Shown here one piece after another: positions 9,655 to 20,993 of a stretch of DNA of 64,000 nucleotides (position 1 is its first letter; every line of letters begins with the position of its first letter). The notes beneath the pieces were generated by a model, which was given only the letters and a program-made list of their open reading frames with translations, searched no databases and was not told the DNA's origin. The translations under genes and the position numbers were made by a program. Origin of the DNA: Pyxicephalus adspersus (lineage: Eukaryota; Chordata; Amphibia; Anura; Pyxicephalidae); assembly GCF_032062135.1 (NCBI RefSeq), contig NC_092863.1, forward strand, positions 21,204,380-21,268,379, in the 5' to 3' direction.

Positions 9655-12180
9655 GGTCCTGACTGCTCCTGACACCATTATGTCTTCAAAAATTCTCCGA
9701 ATGGTTCAACCTGACCTTTTAACACAAGGCAAGCTGCCCATTGCTGAGCAAGCCAATGCCATCCCTGATCTACAATGGAATGGTGATCTCTTCTTTTTTT
9801 AGATTTATGTGCCAAAGTATTTCCAGGTGTTGTTCCTCAACTGCTGCCTTGACTTTTTATTGGCTGGGCATTTTTAGGGTGTTTAAGAAGCTAAATTTGT
9901 TCAAACAATCTTAATGGTGGCTGGACATACTATCCTGCCTTACCTGTGCTCACTCCCAAAAGTAGGAGGGCCAAACCTTGGGCGTTGCTCCATTCTCTTC
10001 CCATCCCAACCTGTCCATTCTGGCGGTGGTTGAAAGAATGACTAAGATGGCCCACTTTATTCTGATGAACAGCATGCCTTCCACTGTTTCCACTGGTGAG
10101 GTGATTTTAAGGGAGATTGTCTGACTTCATTGGGTCCCTGCCAAAATTACATCTGACAGAGGTGTCCAGTTTAACTCTAGATGTTGGTTAGTGCTCTGTC
10201 AACAGTTTTATATCTGGGTCTCTTTATCCTCAGACCAACAGTAAGACTGAGGAGACTAACTAGAACCTGGAACAATACCTTAGATGAGTGGTGCCCAACT
10301 TTGGCTGACGATGAGATAAAACTCATGGGTCACAATGCAAACAAACATTAAAGTTGTGTTTTAAAACTAAAATAGTTTTAATTTAAAAATTAAATTGAAA
10401 TGTTTCTAGGTATTGTAACATACATGGACAAATTAAAAGTAGTTGCAAATCAAGAATATCTGCATTCACCATTTGAAGCTCATTTTAATAATGAAACATT
10501 TTATTTAGAAAATATACAAAACAAAAGCTGGCCAGTCATATATTAGTCCCCTACAAAACTACAGCTACCAAAGAGCAGAAACTACACCATACAATGTGTC
10601 TAGTCAGTTATAGGGGGCGGCTAACCTTCTTTGTACCTCAAAATCTCTGCAATGGATACTTCCAAAAAAATGCAATTCATGTGAAAGATAGCCAAAGGGG
10701 ACATGTTCTTACTGCTATATCTTCAGGTCCCTACATCTCCCCTTTCTTGTCTGCAGATTTGACTCCATGCGATAGTTGTACTGAGCGTCTTCCCCTAGGC
10801 AGGGTTCTATGGCATGAGGAAAAGGTAACTGTAGAACCACACCACCAACCTGAACCAGCCTTAAAGTTTTGTGAACAAGCAAAAGAATATTTGGGGCACC
10901 ACAGCGCAGAGTGAATTGACATTACCCTAATGCTCATTGCCATGGAAGTGGCTCCCGGGGGGTCCCTAACATGAAAATTCAATTTAGGGACCCTGGTCTT
11001 AAAATATCTCTCCTTAATGTGAAAATATCTATGATTGTTGTTAGGATTTTATGCTTGTGACCCTGTCTGTCAACTCTTTATGTTAAGGGGGCTGAAACTG
11101 AGTTAGTACCAGCTCTCAGTGGTCCTGTGTACCCTGAAAATTTCATGTTTCTTTGACAATCGGTGTAGGAGATATGAAGGTTTAAACATGGGGATAATGA
11201 CAGCTGCATGGACACAGACACAGCTCTCATGCTGCTATACGAGGTGGGATTATTTCACAGGTGGGCAGGAAGCAGCCACAGCTGATTGCTGGCATCATTA
11301 GCATACACCCACTCTTAGAGAGGTAACACTGAGGAAGCTCTCCTGGTAGCATGATCTAATAGAGAAACATAGGGGATGTGTGTGCCCCATCTCTCACAAG
11401 ACAACAAGCAGAGAGGGTGGATGTATGGGCCAGATGTGGCCTGCGGGCCGTAGGTTGGGCATCCTTGCCTTAGATGCTTCTCTTCAGCATTCCAGGATAA
11501 TTTGTCTTCCCTACTTTCTTTAACCGCATTTGCCTACAATAATACCACCCATTCCACTACATGTCAGTCACCATTCTTTGCCAACTACAGTTTCCATCCT
11601 GCATCCATTTCCAGCTGTCCTTCGCAAGCCATGGTACCTGAAGTGCAAGATCAACTGAACTTTATATCCAATAATCTGAAGATTCTACATTTGTATCTGA
11701 TCTAAGCCAACATGTTAATGGCAGACAAGAAAAGGAGATGTCAAAATTTCAAGATTGAGGATCTAGTCTAGTTTCTTATGAGAATCTGAAGTTTCGATGT
11801 TCCTCTAAGGATTTGTTCCCTAGGTTTGTGGGATCCTTCCTGATTTAAGACATCATTAACCCTGTAGCAGTTAAGTTTTCTCTACCAGAATCTTCAAAGG
11901 TTAACCCTATCTTCCATGTTTCCTGCTTGAAGCTGGTCCCTGCTCTTCTTCCTCCCATTCTGGTCAAAGGGGATGAAGAATTTAAGGTGGAGGCTATTTC
12001 GAGGCTAAGGGATACGGATGGATAGGGCCATGTGTAATTATTTTGCTGCAGATTTAGGGCTCTTTATTTGGAATCCAGGCCCCGAATGGAAGAAATAGGT
12101 GGGCTAAGCACTCTACCCAGCTTCAAGGCCAGAAATTGAGGATAGCTAGGAAGCACTTGGCTTTTAATAAAAGGCCACCT
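9655..12180 (+). pseudogene. Ty3/Gypsy (chromodomain-type) pol relic: integrase region
   Basis: In plus-strand frames with many shifts, pieces of a Ty3/Gypsy integrase appear in order: SRRAKPWALLHSLPIP (near 9970), RMTKMAHFI (near 10040), REIV and SDRGVQFNS (near 10110-10180), then after the hAT insertion AFAYNNTTHST, SPFFANYSFHP (11530-11600), VQDQLNFISNNLK and ADKKRR. Around 11960-12000 a segment like GDEEFKVEAI marks the start of the chromodomain-like end. Protease, RT and LTRs are not seen. Clearly dead: stops, frameshifts and an insertion. Confidence 0.85.
10286..11467. mobile_element. 1.18-kb hAT element inserted in the Gypsy integrase
   Basis: The ends GAGTGGTGCCCAACTTTGG and (reverse complement of the right end) CAAGGATGCCCAACC form hAT-type terminal inverted repeats. 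Directly outside both ends is the 8-bp duplication CCTTAGAT (10278-10285 and 11468-11475). The Gypsy reading frame continues across the insertion point once one duplication copy is discounted. The interior has no transposase; it contains an arm fragment of the palindromic family (about 11120-11260). Confidence 0.9.
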
Positions 12181-13228
12181 GTTTTTGAGACAAGGGGTAG
12201 TTGTAGCCTAAGGTGAGGTGGATAGGCTGGGTGTAACCTGTATGCTGGGAGAGCCCAGAAGGTCTCCCAATGTTTACGTCTGTGTGACCAACAGTGCTGA
12301 AGAGTGTCAGAGAGAGAGCCAGAAGAATAATTTTGTGTTTCTTTTCTGAAGGACTATGATGTTGCTGATCCCCTGTGAAAGAAAACATTGAATGTTAATG
12401 TTAGGTTCATGTGATGTTTTTGTAAATAAAAATGGTCTGAGCACCCTGAAATTGAAGTCAAGTCTGAAATAGCTCTCTGCTGTGAGTGCATTGGAAGCTA
12501 ATCCCTTAAACGTATCTTTAAGGCTTACATGATCGGCTGGTTGATTTCTTTTTTAGACTAAAAAAACAATTAAGCTGGCTCACATTTAGTGCAGTGTTTG
12601 CCCTGTGGAGCTGTGTTCCCTCAAAACTCTGGGATCACACTGAGCTCCTGGCAACATAATACTGCCTGAATAGATGGCACACCTGAGAAAACCTAAACAT
12701 TAATCCGTGGACCAGGAAAAATCTCCCACTCTTTTTCCCAGTCAGGCTCCCAACAATCCGGCTTTCTACAAACCAAACTTAAAAGCCAGCTAATACAAAA
12801 CATTTCCTTAAAACATAAAAAATCTTATGTACATACACCTCATCCAACACTTTCCTCACAAAGCTTTGGGACACTCTGTCACACTTATTGTTTATTTATT
12901 GTTTGGTTATGCGACATACTGGATGCATTTCTTACCTTTGAATAGTCATTATACATTTTTTTTCCTATGTAAAATATGTAGTACGACTCAAGAGGCTCCT
13001 AAACGACTCAATATAAGCTCCTAAACGAGTCCCACTGTATAGCTGCAATCATATCCTCCCAAAGAACACTGTTGTCCCTTTTGAGAACCTGTCATCTTTT
13101 TTCTTGAGAAACCACTTTGCCCAGAATGGTGCTATCCTAAACCAAATGGATAATTGATAGGATTATAGTTAGAATAAATAAAAAACACCAAACATTAAGT
13201 TATTTTTGGTCATCAGTTGGCCACAGCC
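12181..13228. other. No recognisable feature
   Basis: AT-rich intergenic sequence beyond the Gypsy relic. No domain or repeat structure recognised. Confidence 0.55.
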
Positions 13229-13840
13229 TTTCTTCCAACTGTATGTAACCCTCACTTTCTTTATCTTTTATAGGCTGGCAATTGTTGTGTTTCCAACCGT
13301 TAAGAATATCTGATGTTCCAATCCACTTATTGATAACCATATAAGGTAACTGTGAGTATGTAAAATTGGGGTTGGGGAAAAAAAAGTAACACATTTTCAA
13401 AAAGGGAACAAAGCTAAATGCAAGCTCCCAGGCTAGCATAAAAACATGTCAGGAGCTCTGCATTCTGACATGCTTCCTTACCATGAGATTATAGTCAGCA
13501 CTAATGTAATTAACCTATATAGTACATTTGCTAATTAAATAAAAACACTAGAAGCAAAGGCTAAAAAACCCATAAGATTTAAATATATTGCATAGGTAAC
13601 TTTTTCCTAAACACTACAACTATCGATGAGAGCTAAGATACCACAGCTCAAGCTTTAGATGAACATCACTCTCCAACAGCCAGAATTGTTATTTACTAAC
13701 AATGCTGACACCACCCGCACACAAAGCAGACTCAATAGCCAACTGAAGACCTAAATTTCTCTTTCTTCCAACTCAATCTAACCATCACCCTCTTTATCTT
13801 TTATAGGTTGGCATTTGTGGAGCGTGTCCAACGGTGAAAA
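13229..13840 (+). repeat. Pair of about 80-bp direct repeats
   Basis: Bases 13229-13307 and 13762-13840 share TTTCTTCCAACT, CTTTATCTTTTATAGG and TTGGCA/CTGGCA in the same order and orientation, about 530 bp apart. They could be ends of an unrecognised element or a segmental duplication. The sequence between them is otherwise featureless. Confidence 0.6.
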
Positions 13841-13909
13841 CAGGGGGTTCTCACTAAAGCCTTGTACCTAGCAATATAATTTTAGTGTTCTGCAATACTC
13901 GTTCTATGG

Positions 13910-16735
13910 TTTTGGTAAATTTTTGGTTTCAACATGTTTTTATTGGATTTTACAAAACAATACATTTGTTCTAGTATCTGCTGCATCTGATCTCTGGGAA
14001 CCCCTAAAGGCCTCTAAAGAATACAGAAAATAGAGGTAGAAAAAAATACAAAAAAAGTGGGTTTAGAAAAAGAGGAAAGGTCAGGTTGGAGCCTGCCAGG
14101 TTCTCAGCACACCATGCTCCATACTAGACTAAGTGTGGGGAATCATAGTGTCAAATTTGAACAATCCTATCCCAGGGGTATGTAATAGTCAATCCACAAG
14201 GACCAATCTTGCTGCAATGTGGTCATGAAATCAGTAAGAATAGCCCTCATTTTTTGGTGTCTGAGGATGGGCTGGCAGCAGCCCAGGGGCCCACAGATAA
14301 AGCTGTAAAAGAACTACTACAGAGTGCAAAGCTAAAGTCATACATAGGCGATCAGTCCACCAAACGAGGTACAGAGGGAGTAAGTGCAATCAGAGTCGGG
14401 GACACAGGCAAAGGCCGGTTCAGGGTGCGTATATATAGGTCAGGAACAGGCAATGGTGTACAAAGGATGGTGTGACAGGATGGCAGACCAGGAGCCCTCA
14501 TATAAACAGTACAGAAATACCAGGCAATCCAGAATACCAGCCAAAGTCAAACACAGGAGATCAGTCCACCAAACGAGGTACAAAGGGAGTAGGCACAAGC
14601 AGAGTCGGGGTCACGGGCAGAGGTTGGGCCAGGCTGAGTACAAATGAATAGTCAGGGAACAGACAATGGTCAGCAACAGAAAAACACATAGGAATCTATC
14701 CAGCACAGCTAACGCTACAACAGGCACTGGGGACTGGGAGCAGAGAAGCTAACAAGACCCAGCAGCCCATGGCAGCATGGGATTGCTCAGGAACCACTCT
14801 GCTTACCAGCTGCAGTGGAGCTCCAAATCTTCCTCAACTGTGCAGTCTCAGTGCAGGGGATGCTGGGAGGAAAAACACATTTAAAGGGAGACAAGGATGC
14901 TGCAACCTGCGGATCACCAAATCCTAGAACTCTTCTGCTGCTGCGAGCGCCACCGCTGGAGGGAATAGGCCGAGCACACTCTACTGTGATAGGACACAGC
15001 CAGGGATTGTCAGCCCAACCATGTAGCAGGAAGGGCCCACCAGAGTGTATGCTATTTGGTAGATTGCGAGTCCAATATCTTTTGGCATTAGGACATTCCC
15101 ACCAGATATGGTACAGTGTCCCACTGTCTTGCAGCCCCTGAAACAGTCACTCAAGCAGGCGGGTTTGATCTTGGCTAATTGCGCAGACACCAAATACCAT
15201 CTCATTAATCATTTGGAATTGGCCACCGAATTGTGAACGGCCAACACAATAATGCTACACTGTGCCACTGTATGCCAAATCTGTGCCCACTCCTTCTGCT
15301 ACAGGGAAATGCCAATATCGCCTTCCCAACGGGTTATATAAGGGAGTGTTGATGCGTGGCACTATACCAAAGCACTATACAAAGAAGAAATTATCTGTTA
15401 CACAGATATGTTCAAACCACATCATGTTAAACGTGAGACTCCCCCCAATCTAGATTGTACAAAGTGCCTATTTGTAGATAGTGGAAAATTTCTGACGGTG
15501 GGGCTTTGTGATTTTCAATAAATACTGTGAACAGGAGTATACCAAAAGGGTTGATAAAATTATGTAGTGTGTATAGATCCTTTTCTAACCACCAACGAAA
15601 TCGTCACAGTTCATCCATGCCAGGTGGAAACAGCGGATTCTCTATGATGCGGACAAGAGGAGTTTCACGGAATCTCATACTTGAAGAGAGTGTTTCAAAA
15701 TTGGTTTAGCAATGTGTCTCCTCTGAGATGGCGATAGCCATAGCAATGCCTCCACTGACACTGTCAAATTTGTAAACTGCGCCTTGAGATGCAATCTGAA
15801 TGAGGGGACCTCTGATAACCGCCTTATGTGCCGCCCATAAAGTTGCTGCTGAAGGCACCTTGCTCTGATTTAGGGAAAATATTAAGTAAGTTCTGCCTGA
15901 GATTTTTGGTTTATTTTGGGGTTGCTGTGGAGGGTGTTATTTAGAGACCATTGGAAAGAGTCAGGTCTAGAGAAGAGTGAAGAAAAAAAAACTACCTGAA
16001 CTGCGTCATCATCTGACCAAGGTACAGCCAGGATGTTACTTGAAGTGACTAGCGGGAGGGCTGTGTGGGAACCAATATATGATCGATGCAAGAAAAGAGT
16101 TGGTGTGCATGGGGAAAATATGTGTAATGTATTTCAGTTGTTTGCATCTCCCGCCATACATCTGCCAGCATTTCAGCTCATAACAAATCTAGCAATGCAT
16201 GGAAGGAGAAAGTCGTCTTGTGTTGCACAAGAGGATTGGGCACGGTTTTGTTGTCCATCCGCGCATCAGGGGGATATTGGTATCTCCACACAGTATCAGG
16301 AAACCCTACATACATTTATGTAGCATATGTATTAGGTATATGCATAAAGGGTGCTTGTTTCTCATTAGGCCCATAGTAGGCCACAAGAATCACTTTAGCA
16401 TCATTTAGGGTGCCTATAAGAATGGGATAAGGTCCATCTGGGTCAGCCAATTTGGTGTCTAGCGTAACCGGTACTGACTTGCGGAAATCAATGAGAATGC
16501 CTCTGCGTTTGATTGGGCATTATCTATATAGACCATTGGGTAGGAGGAATGGAAATATCGTGGGTAGGAGAAGGCAGAAAAATTGGTTTCCTGTAGGCAT
16601 ATTACATCTTCCTTACGAGCGTGGAAACTATGTAAAGCCTGGGAATGTTTCATTGGTGAGTTAAGTCCCTGCACATTTAGGGAAATAATGAATACAGTCA
16701 TGGTTATGGGTGACGCCAGGTATAGTGTTCCCACT
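13910..16735 (-). pseudogene. L1/Tx1-like LINE relic, internally deleted (endonuclease + C-terminus)
   Basis: Minus strand, 5' to 3'. From about 16700 an APE-type endonuclease starts (ISLNVQGLNSP, then CLQETNFS). After a frameshift near 16500 it continues as ADPDGPYPILIG, VILVAYYGPN (about 16370), CGDTNIP, DVWREMQTTEI with FPHAHQLFSCIDHIL, and WSDDD near 16025 where L1 endonucleases have WSDH. It then runs into the linker AAHKAVIRGPLIQIASQGA (about 15830) and directly into the C-terminal part (NPLFPPGMDEL, RFRWWLEKDLY, PSEIFHYLQIGTL) ending in GTLYHIWWECPNAKRYW near 15080-15130. The catalytic RT core is missing. The 3' end at 13910-14230 has the expected AATAAA. The stretch 14240-15000 is a foreign insertion. 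Confidence 0.85.
14240..15000 (-). repeat. Dispersed repeat C inserted in the L1-like relic
   Basis: Inverted match to 7440-7740. It contains an internal near-duplication about 215 bp apart: GATCAGTCCACCAAACGAGG followed by TACAGAGGGAGTA at about 14350 and TACAAAGGGAGTA at about 14560. It separates the 3' end of the L1-like LINE from its ORF2 C-terminus, so it arrived later. Confidence 0.6.
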
Positions 16736-17859
16736 GTTTAGTAAAATTAACCAAGTTATTTGCGATATCAGGGGATAAAGTAAGTGTCAGGGATTGGGTA
16801 CCAGGGTAAGAGAGAGGGTAAAACATAAAAAGAAAAGGGGACACCATATAAGAAAAATAAAACCTAACAGTGCAGTGCAGGGCAAAGCTAACTCCCGGCC
16901 TGGCACTATCCAGCACCAATAACAAAAAACAGTAATGCAAGAAGTGGTAAATCAGGTTTGCCCCTGTCACCCGGGTGGTGTCTCCAGGTGAGTTCCTCCG
17001 CAGAAACTTAAATTGGGAGGCTGCATCTAGGGATGGTTAGAGTACACAGTGACTACTACACCTGAGATAAAGAATATAAAGAATATACATAAGTCATCAA
17101 ACAAGTGTAACATTTCAAATCAATAGCATTTCAAAAAGTTTTAAAACATAAAGCACAGTGTGAACTATGAGCTACCCCATCTGCAAAGAGGTCCCCTGGC
17201 TTCCATGTGTAATTGTTACATTTTTAAACTGTGTTGAAGAAAAACTTCAATGCATGTTTCACAGCGGCATATTGCTGTTTTGACAGACCTGTTTTTTTGG
17301 CTATTAATTGCATGGCTATTGATGTGCATGTGTTGTCCATGCTTTGGAAACCTGTAAATCTAAAGTGTCACTATATTAGGGCTAATGTTTTCACTGACAC
17401 TAACCGTCAATACCTAGCAGTTTTTCCTTAAAATAATGATCAAAGCTAAACTTTTTTTAATCCCACTGAAAACAAATACTGGAATTTTCCTTTTTCTATT
17501 GATGCTGGGATATTGTACCTGCCTGACTACCTTCTCCTTCTGACACTGGGCAATTTTAACAGTAACCAATGACACACTGATTAGGTGGCATGTTTTTATC
17601 CCACTGATCACCAATGTCAAAGCATTCTCCCTCCCACAGACTCCTAATGCTGGACATTACTTTCTCCCAATAACCAGGCACGGATTTTTTTATTACCGGT
17701 ATTTCCAATCTTGCTGGGCCATTTCCTTAAGAGTTTCTTTCTCTCTGATACCTTTAGGTCACACCCCAAAATGCAGGCACACTTAGTATCACCATGGTGC
17801 AAAATGCATGTTGTCTCGGTCCCAAAATGACCTTCATTTTCAAGTTCTAAAACTGGGAA

Positions 17860-17860
<1 letters not shown>
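16736..17860. other. No recognisable feature
   Basis: Sequence upstream of the L1-like endonuclease start. It could hold L1 5' sequence up to about 17030, but no ORF1 motif is visible. The rest is featureless. Confidence 0.5.

Positions 17861-17915
<55 letters not shown>
17861..17915. repeat. (TA)n microsatellite at gap edge
   Basis: Uninterrupted TA dinucleotides run from 17861 into the assembly gap, so the true array length is unknown. Confidence 0.98.
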
Positions 17916-18318
17916 NNNNNNNNNNNNNNNNNNNNNNNNNNNNNNNNNNNNNNNNNNNNNNNNNNNNNNNNNNNNNNNNNNNNNNNNNNNNNNNNNNNNN
18001 NNNNNNNNNNNNNNNNNNNNNNNNNNNNNNNNNNNNNNNNNNNNNNNNNNNNNNNNNNNNNNNNNNNNNNNNNNNNNNNNNNNNNNNNNNNNNNNNNNNN
18101 NNNNNNNNNNNNNNNNNNNNNNNNNNNNNNNNNNNNNNNNNNNNNNNNNNNNNNNNNNNNNNNNNNNNNNNNNNNNNNNNNNNNNNNNNNNNNNNNNNNN
18201 NNNNNNNNNNNNNNNNNNNNNNNNNNNNNNNNNNNNNNNNNNNNNNNNNNNNNNNNNNNNNNNNNNNNNNNNNNNNNNNNNNNNNNNNNNNNNNNNNNNN
18301 NNNNNNNNNNNNNNNNNN
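17916..18318. other. Assembly gap (403 N)
   Basis: Unknown bases. The gap is flanked by a TA array on the left and a 36-bp tandem repeat on the right, which explains assembly failure. Open frames spanning it are artefacts. Confidence 0.99.
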
Positions 18319-18393
18319 TATGTGCCATTGATTGGCCCCTTCTGATCACTACCGTATGTGCCATTGATTGGCCCCTTCTGATCACTCTGTGCC
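18319..18393 (+). repeat. 36-bp minisatellite remnant
   Basis: TATGTGCCATTGATTGGCCC followed by CTTCTGATCACTACCG is present about twice in tandem, the second unit grading into a variant (TGTGCCATTCATTG). The array probably extends into the gap. Confidence 0.85.
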
Positions 18394-18543
18394 ATTCATT
18401 GTCAGCCAGCATCGAGGAGTCACAGAGGCACACAGTATCAGGTATCGGAGGATGTCTTATTTGCGGGGGGTGCTTTATTTTAATTGTTTGAGCAAAAATC
18501 GGGGGGTGGCTTATTTGATGGGGATGCCTTATCATCGGGGAAA

Positions 18544-18995
18544 CACGGTAGTCCCCGGGTTACATATCTAATAGGGACTGTAAGTTTGTTCTTAAATTGA
18601 ATTTGTATGTAAGTGGGAACAGATACATTATTTTAATAAACGCAATTAGGACAGATGTTTGTCTCAACATAGAATTGGCAGCGTAGTGTCAGTTACTGTA
18701 TAAAACCCTCACTGTGAGTAAATCACAAACAAAGCAAAAAAGCAAGGCAAAGAAAAAATCTTTATGGAATCTAGACATTCATTAACTTCTGGAGCAAGTT
18801 GCAAAAAGATACAATTGCAGAGTTTGTCTTGGTCATTAAAGAGTTACAAGAGTTTGCAGAACAGCAAAAGACTTCAGCAAATCATGCAAACTGACCCTCC
18901 CCCCATCAAGCCTCTGTCCTGCACAAGAAAGAGCAGGGAAGCCCGTTCATATCTAGGAGTCCTCTGTATGTCGGATGTCCTTAACCCAGCACTAC

Positions 18996-18998
<3 letters not shown>
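18544..18998. mobile_element. DNA-transposon-like repeat with terminal inverted repeats
   Basis: The left end CACGGTAGTCCCCGGGTTA pairs with the reverse complement of the right end, CAGGTAGTGCTGGGTTA. The interior includes ACAGATGTTTGTCTCAACAT; a partial inverted copy lies at 23287-23490. No transposase. The element is followed immediately by a TA array. Superfamily uncertain. Confidence 0.6.

Positions 18999-19048
<50 letters not shown>
18999..19048. repeat. (TA)n microsatellite
   Basis: About 25 uninterrupted TA units, starting right after the end of the preceding element. Confidence 0.98.
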
Positions 19049-19052
<4 letters not shown>

Positions 19053-19309
19053 TGTATCACTTTTTAAAACACATCTATTTTTGCTGTATTGTATGCCGCT
19101 ATATATATATATATCCGTATAAACAGTTCTTCCAAGATGACATCTTTGGAGTACACATATAAAAAAATAAAAGAACGAAAGATATTGAGATAAATACAAA
19201 CAAAAAGAAAAGGTGCACGAAAATTAGTGTGCCCACAAAAAAAAAAAAAAAAAGCAGGTGCAGTGGAGAAAAAAGTAGTAAACAGCACTACAAGGGTTGT
19301 GTACAATTG

Positions 19310-20790
19310 GCCGTGTTTTATAGCTGTGTGTGTGTGAAAGCTGCATGCCATGTTCTGCATCCTTACATCTCTTTCGAGTACAAACCTATAAATCTCCTAA
19401 ACCAGCAGTGGCCAACCATTGGTCCACTGAACCAAAAAGGTTGGCGACCACTGTCCTAAACAGTATGTCATAACAACTTCAAAATTTCAGGGTACACAGA
19501 AGAAGCTGGTCGCTTCTAACGCCTGAACTCCTCTGAAACTGGGAGGTACCGGTTACCAAAAATTGAGGTGCAAGTGGGGGACACCTGTGGCTAACAACCC
19601 CTAAAATTTTATCACTACAGCATTGTAAGAATATAGGAAACTCTGCCCATCAAAATGCGCTGCCCTGTTACATATTGCTGGTTGCCTCTAATGCCTGAAC
19701 CACAAATTCTCCAAAAGAGGAGGGGGGGTGTGCAGGTAAACAAAATTAAAGGTGCAAGTGGGGGTCACCTGTGGCTAACACCCCTAAAATTTTCCCGCTT
19801 TGGCTTTGTCAGAACATAGGAAACCCTGCCCATCAAAATGCGCTGGCCGGTTACACATTGCTGGTTGCTTCTTTTACTTGGACCCCAATTTTTCTGGAAT
19901 AGGGGTGGGGGGTTGGGGTGCAGGTAAACAAAATTAGAGGTGCAAGTGGGGGGGAACACCTGTTTCTTTGCTATGGCATAGTCAGAATATAAAAAATTGT
20001 TCATCAAAATGCGCTGCCCCGTTACAAATTGCAGGTTGCTTCTATTACCTGGACCCCAATAAAGTTTTTTATGTTCTGACAATGCCATAGCAAAGAAATT
20101 TTAAGGGTTGTTGGCCACACGTGCCCCCCCATTGTTTTAGGGGTGGTTTGTGACATGTGCCCCCCATTTGCACTTTTAATTTTGTCTACCTTTACCCCCC
20201 CAGTTCCAGAGAAATTGGGGTTCAGGCGTTGGAAGCGACCAGCAATGTGTAACAGGGCAGCACCTTCTGATGATGCCAAAGCGATGAAATATTAGGGGGT
20301 GTTAGCCAGAGGTGTCCCCCACTTGCACTTACATTTTTGATTTCATACATCCCCCCATTCCAGGGACATTGGGGTTCTAATTAGGGAAGTGGACATGGTA
20401 TTGTAGTATGATAGTTCTGTGGCAGGTAGGTATAAATTTAGGGGTCACACCTCCTTGCTATGTAAGTGGCCCTGGGGTTCACAACTTGTATGCTTAATTT
20501 CAGGATTCTAGACACACTTTTAAAACAATTTTCACTAGTTTTTAAAATTATTACCCCCATTTTTGAAACTTGTTCAAGGTGGGTATATGAAATTTGGGGT
20601 ACTGCTACCTATTAGGCTCTACTGTGTACCCTGACATTTTTAAGTCGTTGTGACATACTGTTGAGGAAATATGGAGGTTTGGGAGATGTAAGGCTGCAAA
20701 ACATGACATGCAGCATTCATTCATTGTACACAAACAGCTAAAAAGTTCCTGCCGATGACGTCATTGTACACGCCCCTTGTAATTTTACAC
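19310..20790. repeat. Palindromic repeat element, copy E2, abutting the MRPL45 promoter
   Basis: A left arm (19310-19500: GCTGCATGCCATGTTCTGCA, ATCTCCTAAAC, TCAGGGTACACAG) is followed by about three tandem units of about 175 bp with GGCTAACACCCCTAAAATTT and GCCCATCAAAATGCGCT. At about 20060-20070 orientation flips, and reverse-complement units (ATGTTCTGACAATGCCATAG, GCAATGTGTAACAGGGCAG) lead to a right arm (20580-20790) that mirrors the left. The right end lies within about 170 nt of the MRPL45 start codon. Confidence 0.8.
19403..19453. mobile_element. 51-bp hAT micro-element with perfect 8-bp duplication
   Basis: Ends CAGCAGTGGCCAACC and (reverse complement) CAGTGGTCGCCAACC enclose a near-empty interior. 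The 8-bp TCCTAAAC is exactly repeated outside both ends (19395-19402 and 19454-19461). It lies within the left arm of palindromic element E2; copy E4 at about 45479 has the same arm (GATCTCCTAAACCG) without it. Confidence 0.85.
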
Positions 20791-20951
20791 GCCATTTTGT
20801 ACACACCCCCCCGGGAGGATTTTTTTCACAACCAGCTTTATTTGATAGAACATCTAGTATTAGTGAGCAGAGGAGCAGTGACGCCAGTAGAATGCGCGAG
20901 GCGGAGTTTTCAGACGTGTGAGATCATTTGTGCGTGCCGAGTCTCCTAAAG
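20756..20951 (+). promoter_or_regulatory. Putative MRPL45 promoter and 5'UTR
   Basis: A perfect CRE-type palindrome TGACGTCA lies at 20756-20763, about 190 nt before the start codon. The last 90 nt before the ATG are locally CpG-richer and are not recognisable as repeat. No TATA box is obvious. The CRE palindrome lies in the end of a dispersed palindromic repeat, so the promoter may be partly repeat-derived. The transcription start cannot be fixed from sequence. Confidence 0.45.
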
Positions 20952-20993
20952 ATGGCTACTTTTGTGAGTGCTCTCAGGACAGTGGGTCAACCG
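20952..20993 (+). CDS. MRPL45: MRPL45 coding exon 1 (start codon, residues 1-14)
   Basis: The ATG sits in a good Kozak context (AAGATGG). It encodes [14 protein letters not shown], the start of a mitochondrial presequence. The exon must end in phase 0 because exon 2 is read in phase 0, which selects the donor CCG|GTGGGT at 20994. A better-looking donor (GTGG|GTAAAG) lies 4 nt downstream but would shift frame and hit a stop within nine codons of exon 2. The N-terminus is poorly conserved in the family, so this exon rests on position, frame and composition more than on similarity. Confidence 0.8.

Noticed and set aside
14340..14640. Possible CRISPR-like spaced direct repeat
   Set aside because: Only two diverged copies, about 215 bp apart, within a retroelement-like repeat in an animal genome.
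17808..18535. Open frames of 182-231 codons
   Set aside because: They cross the 403-N gap and consist largely of unknown residues and TA-repeat-encoded IY dipeptides.
20755..20949. 64-codon open frame just upstream of the MRPL45 start
   Set aside because: It covers the end of a dispersed repeat and the putative 5'UTR and has no similarity; at most an upstream ORF.
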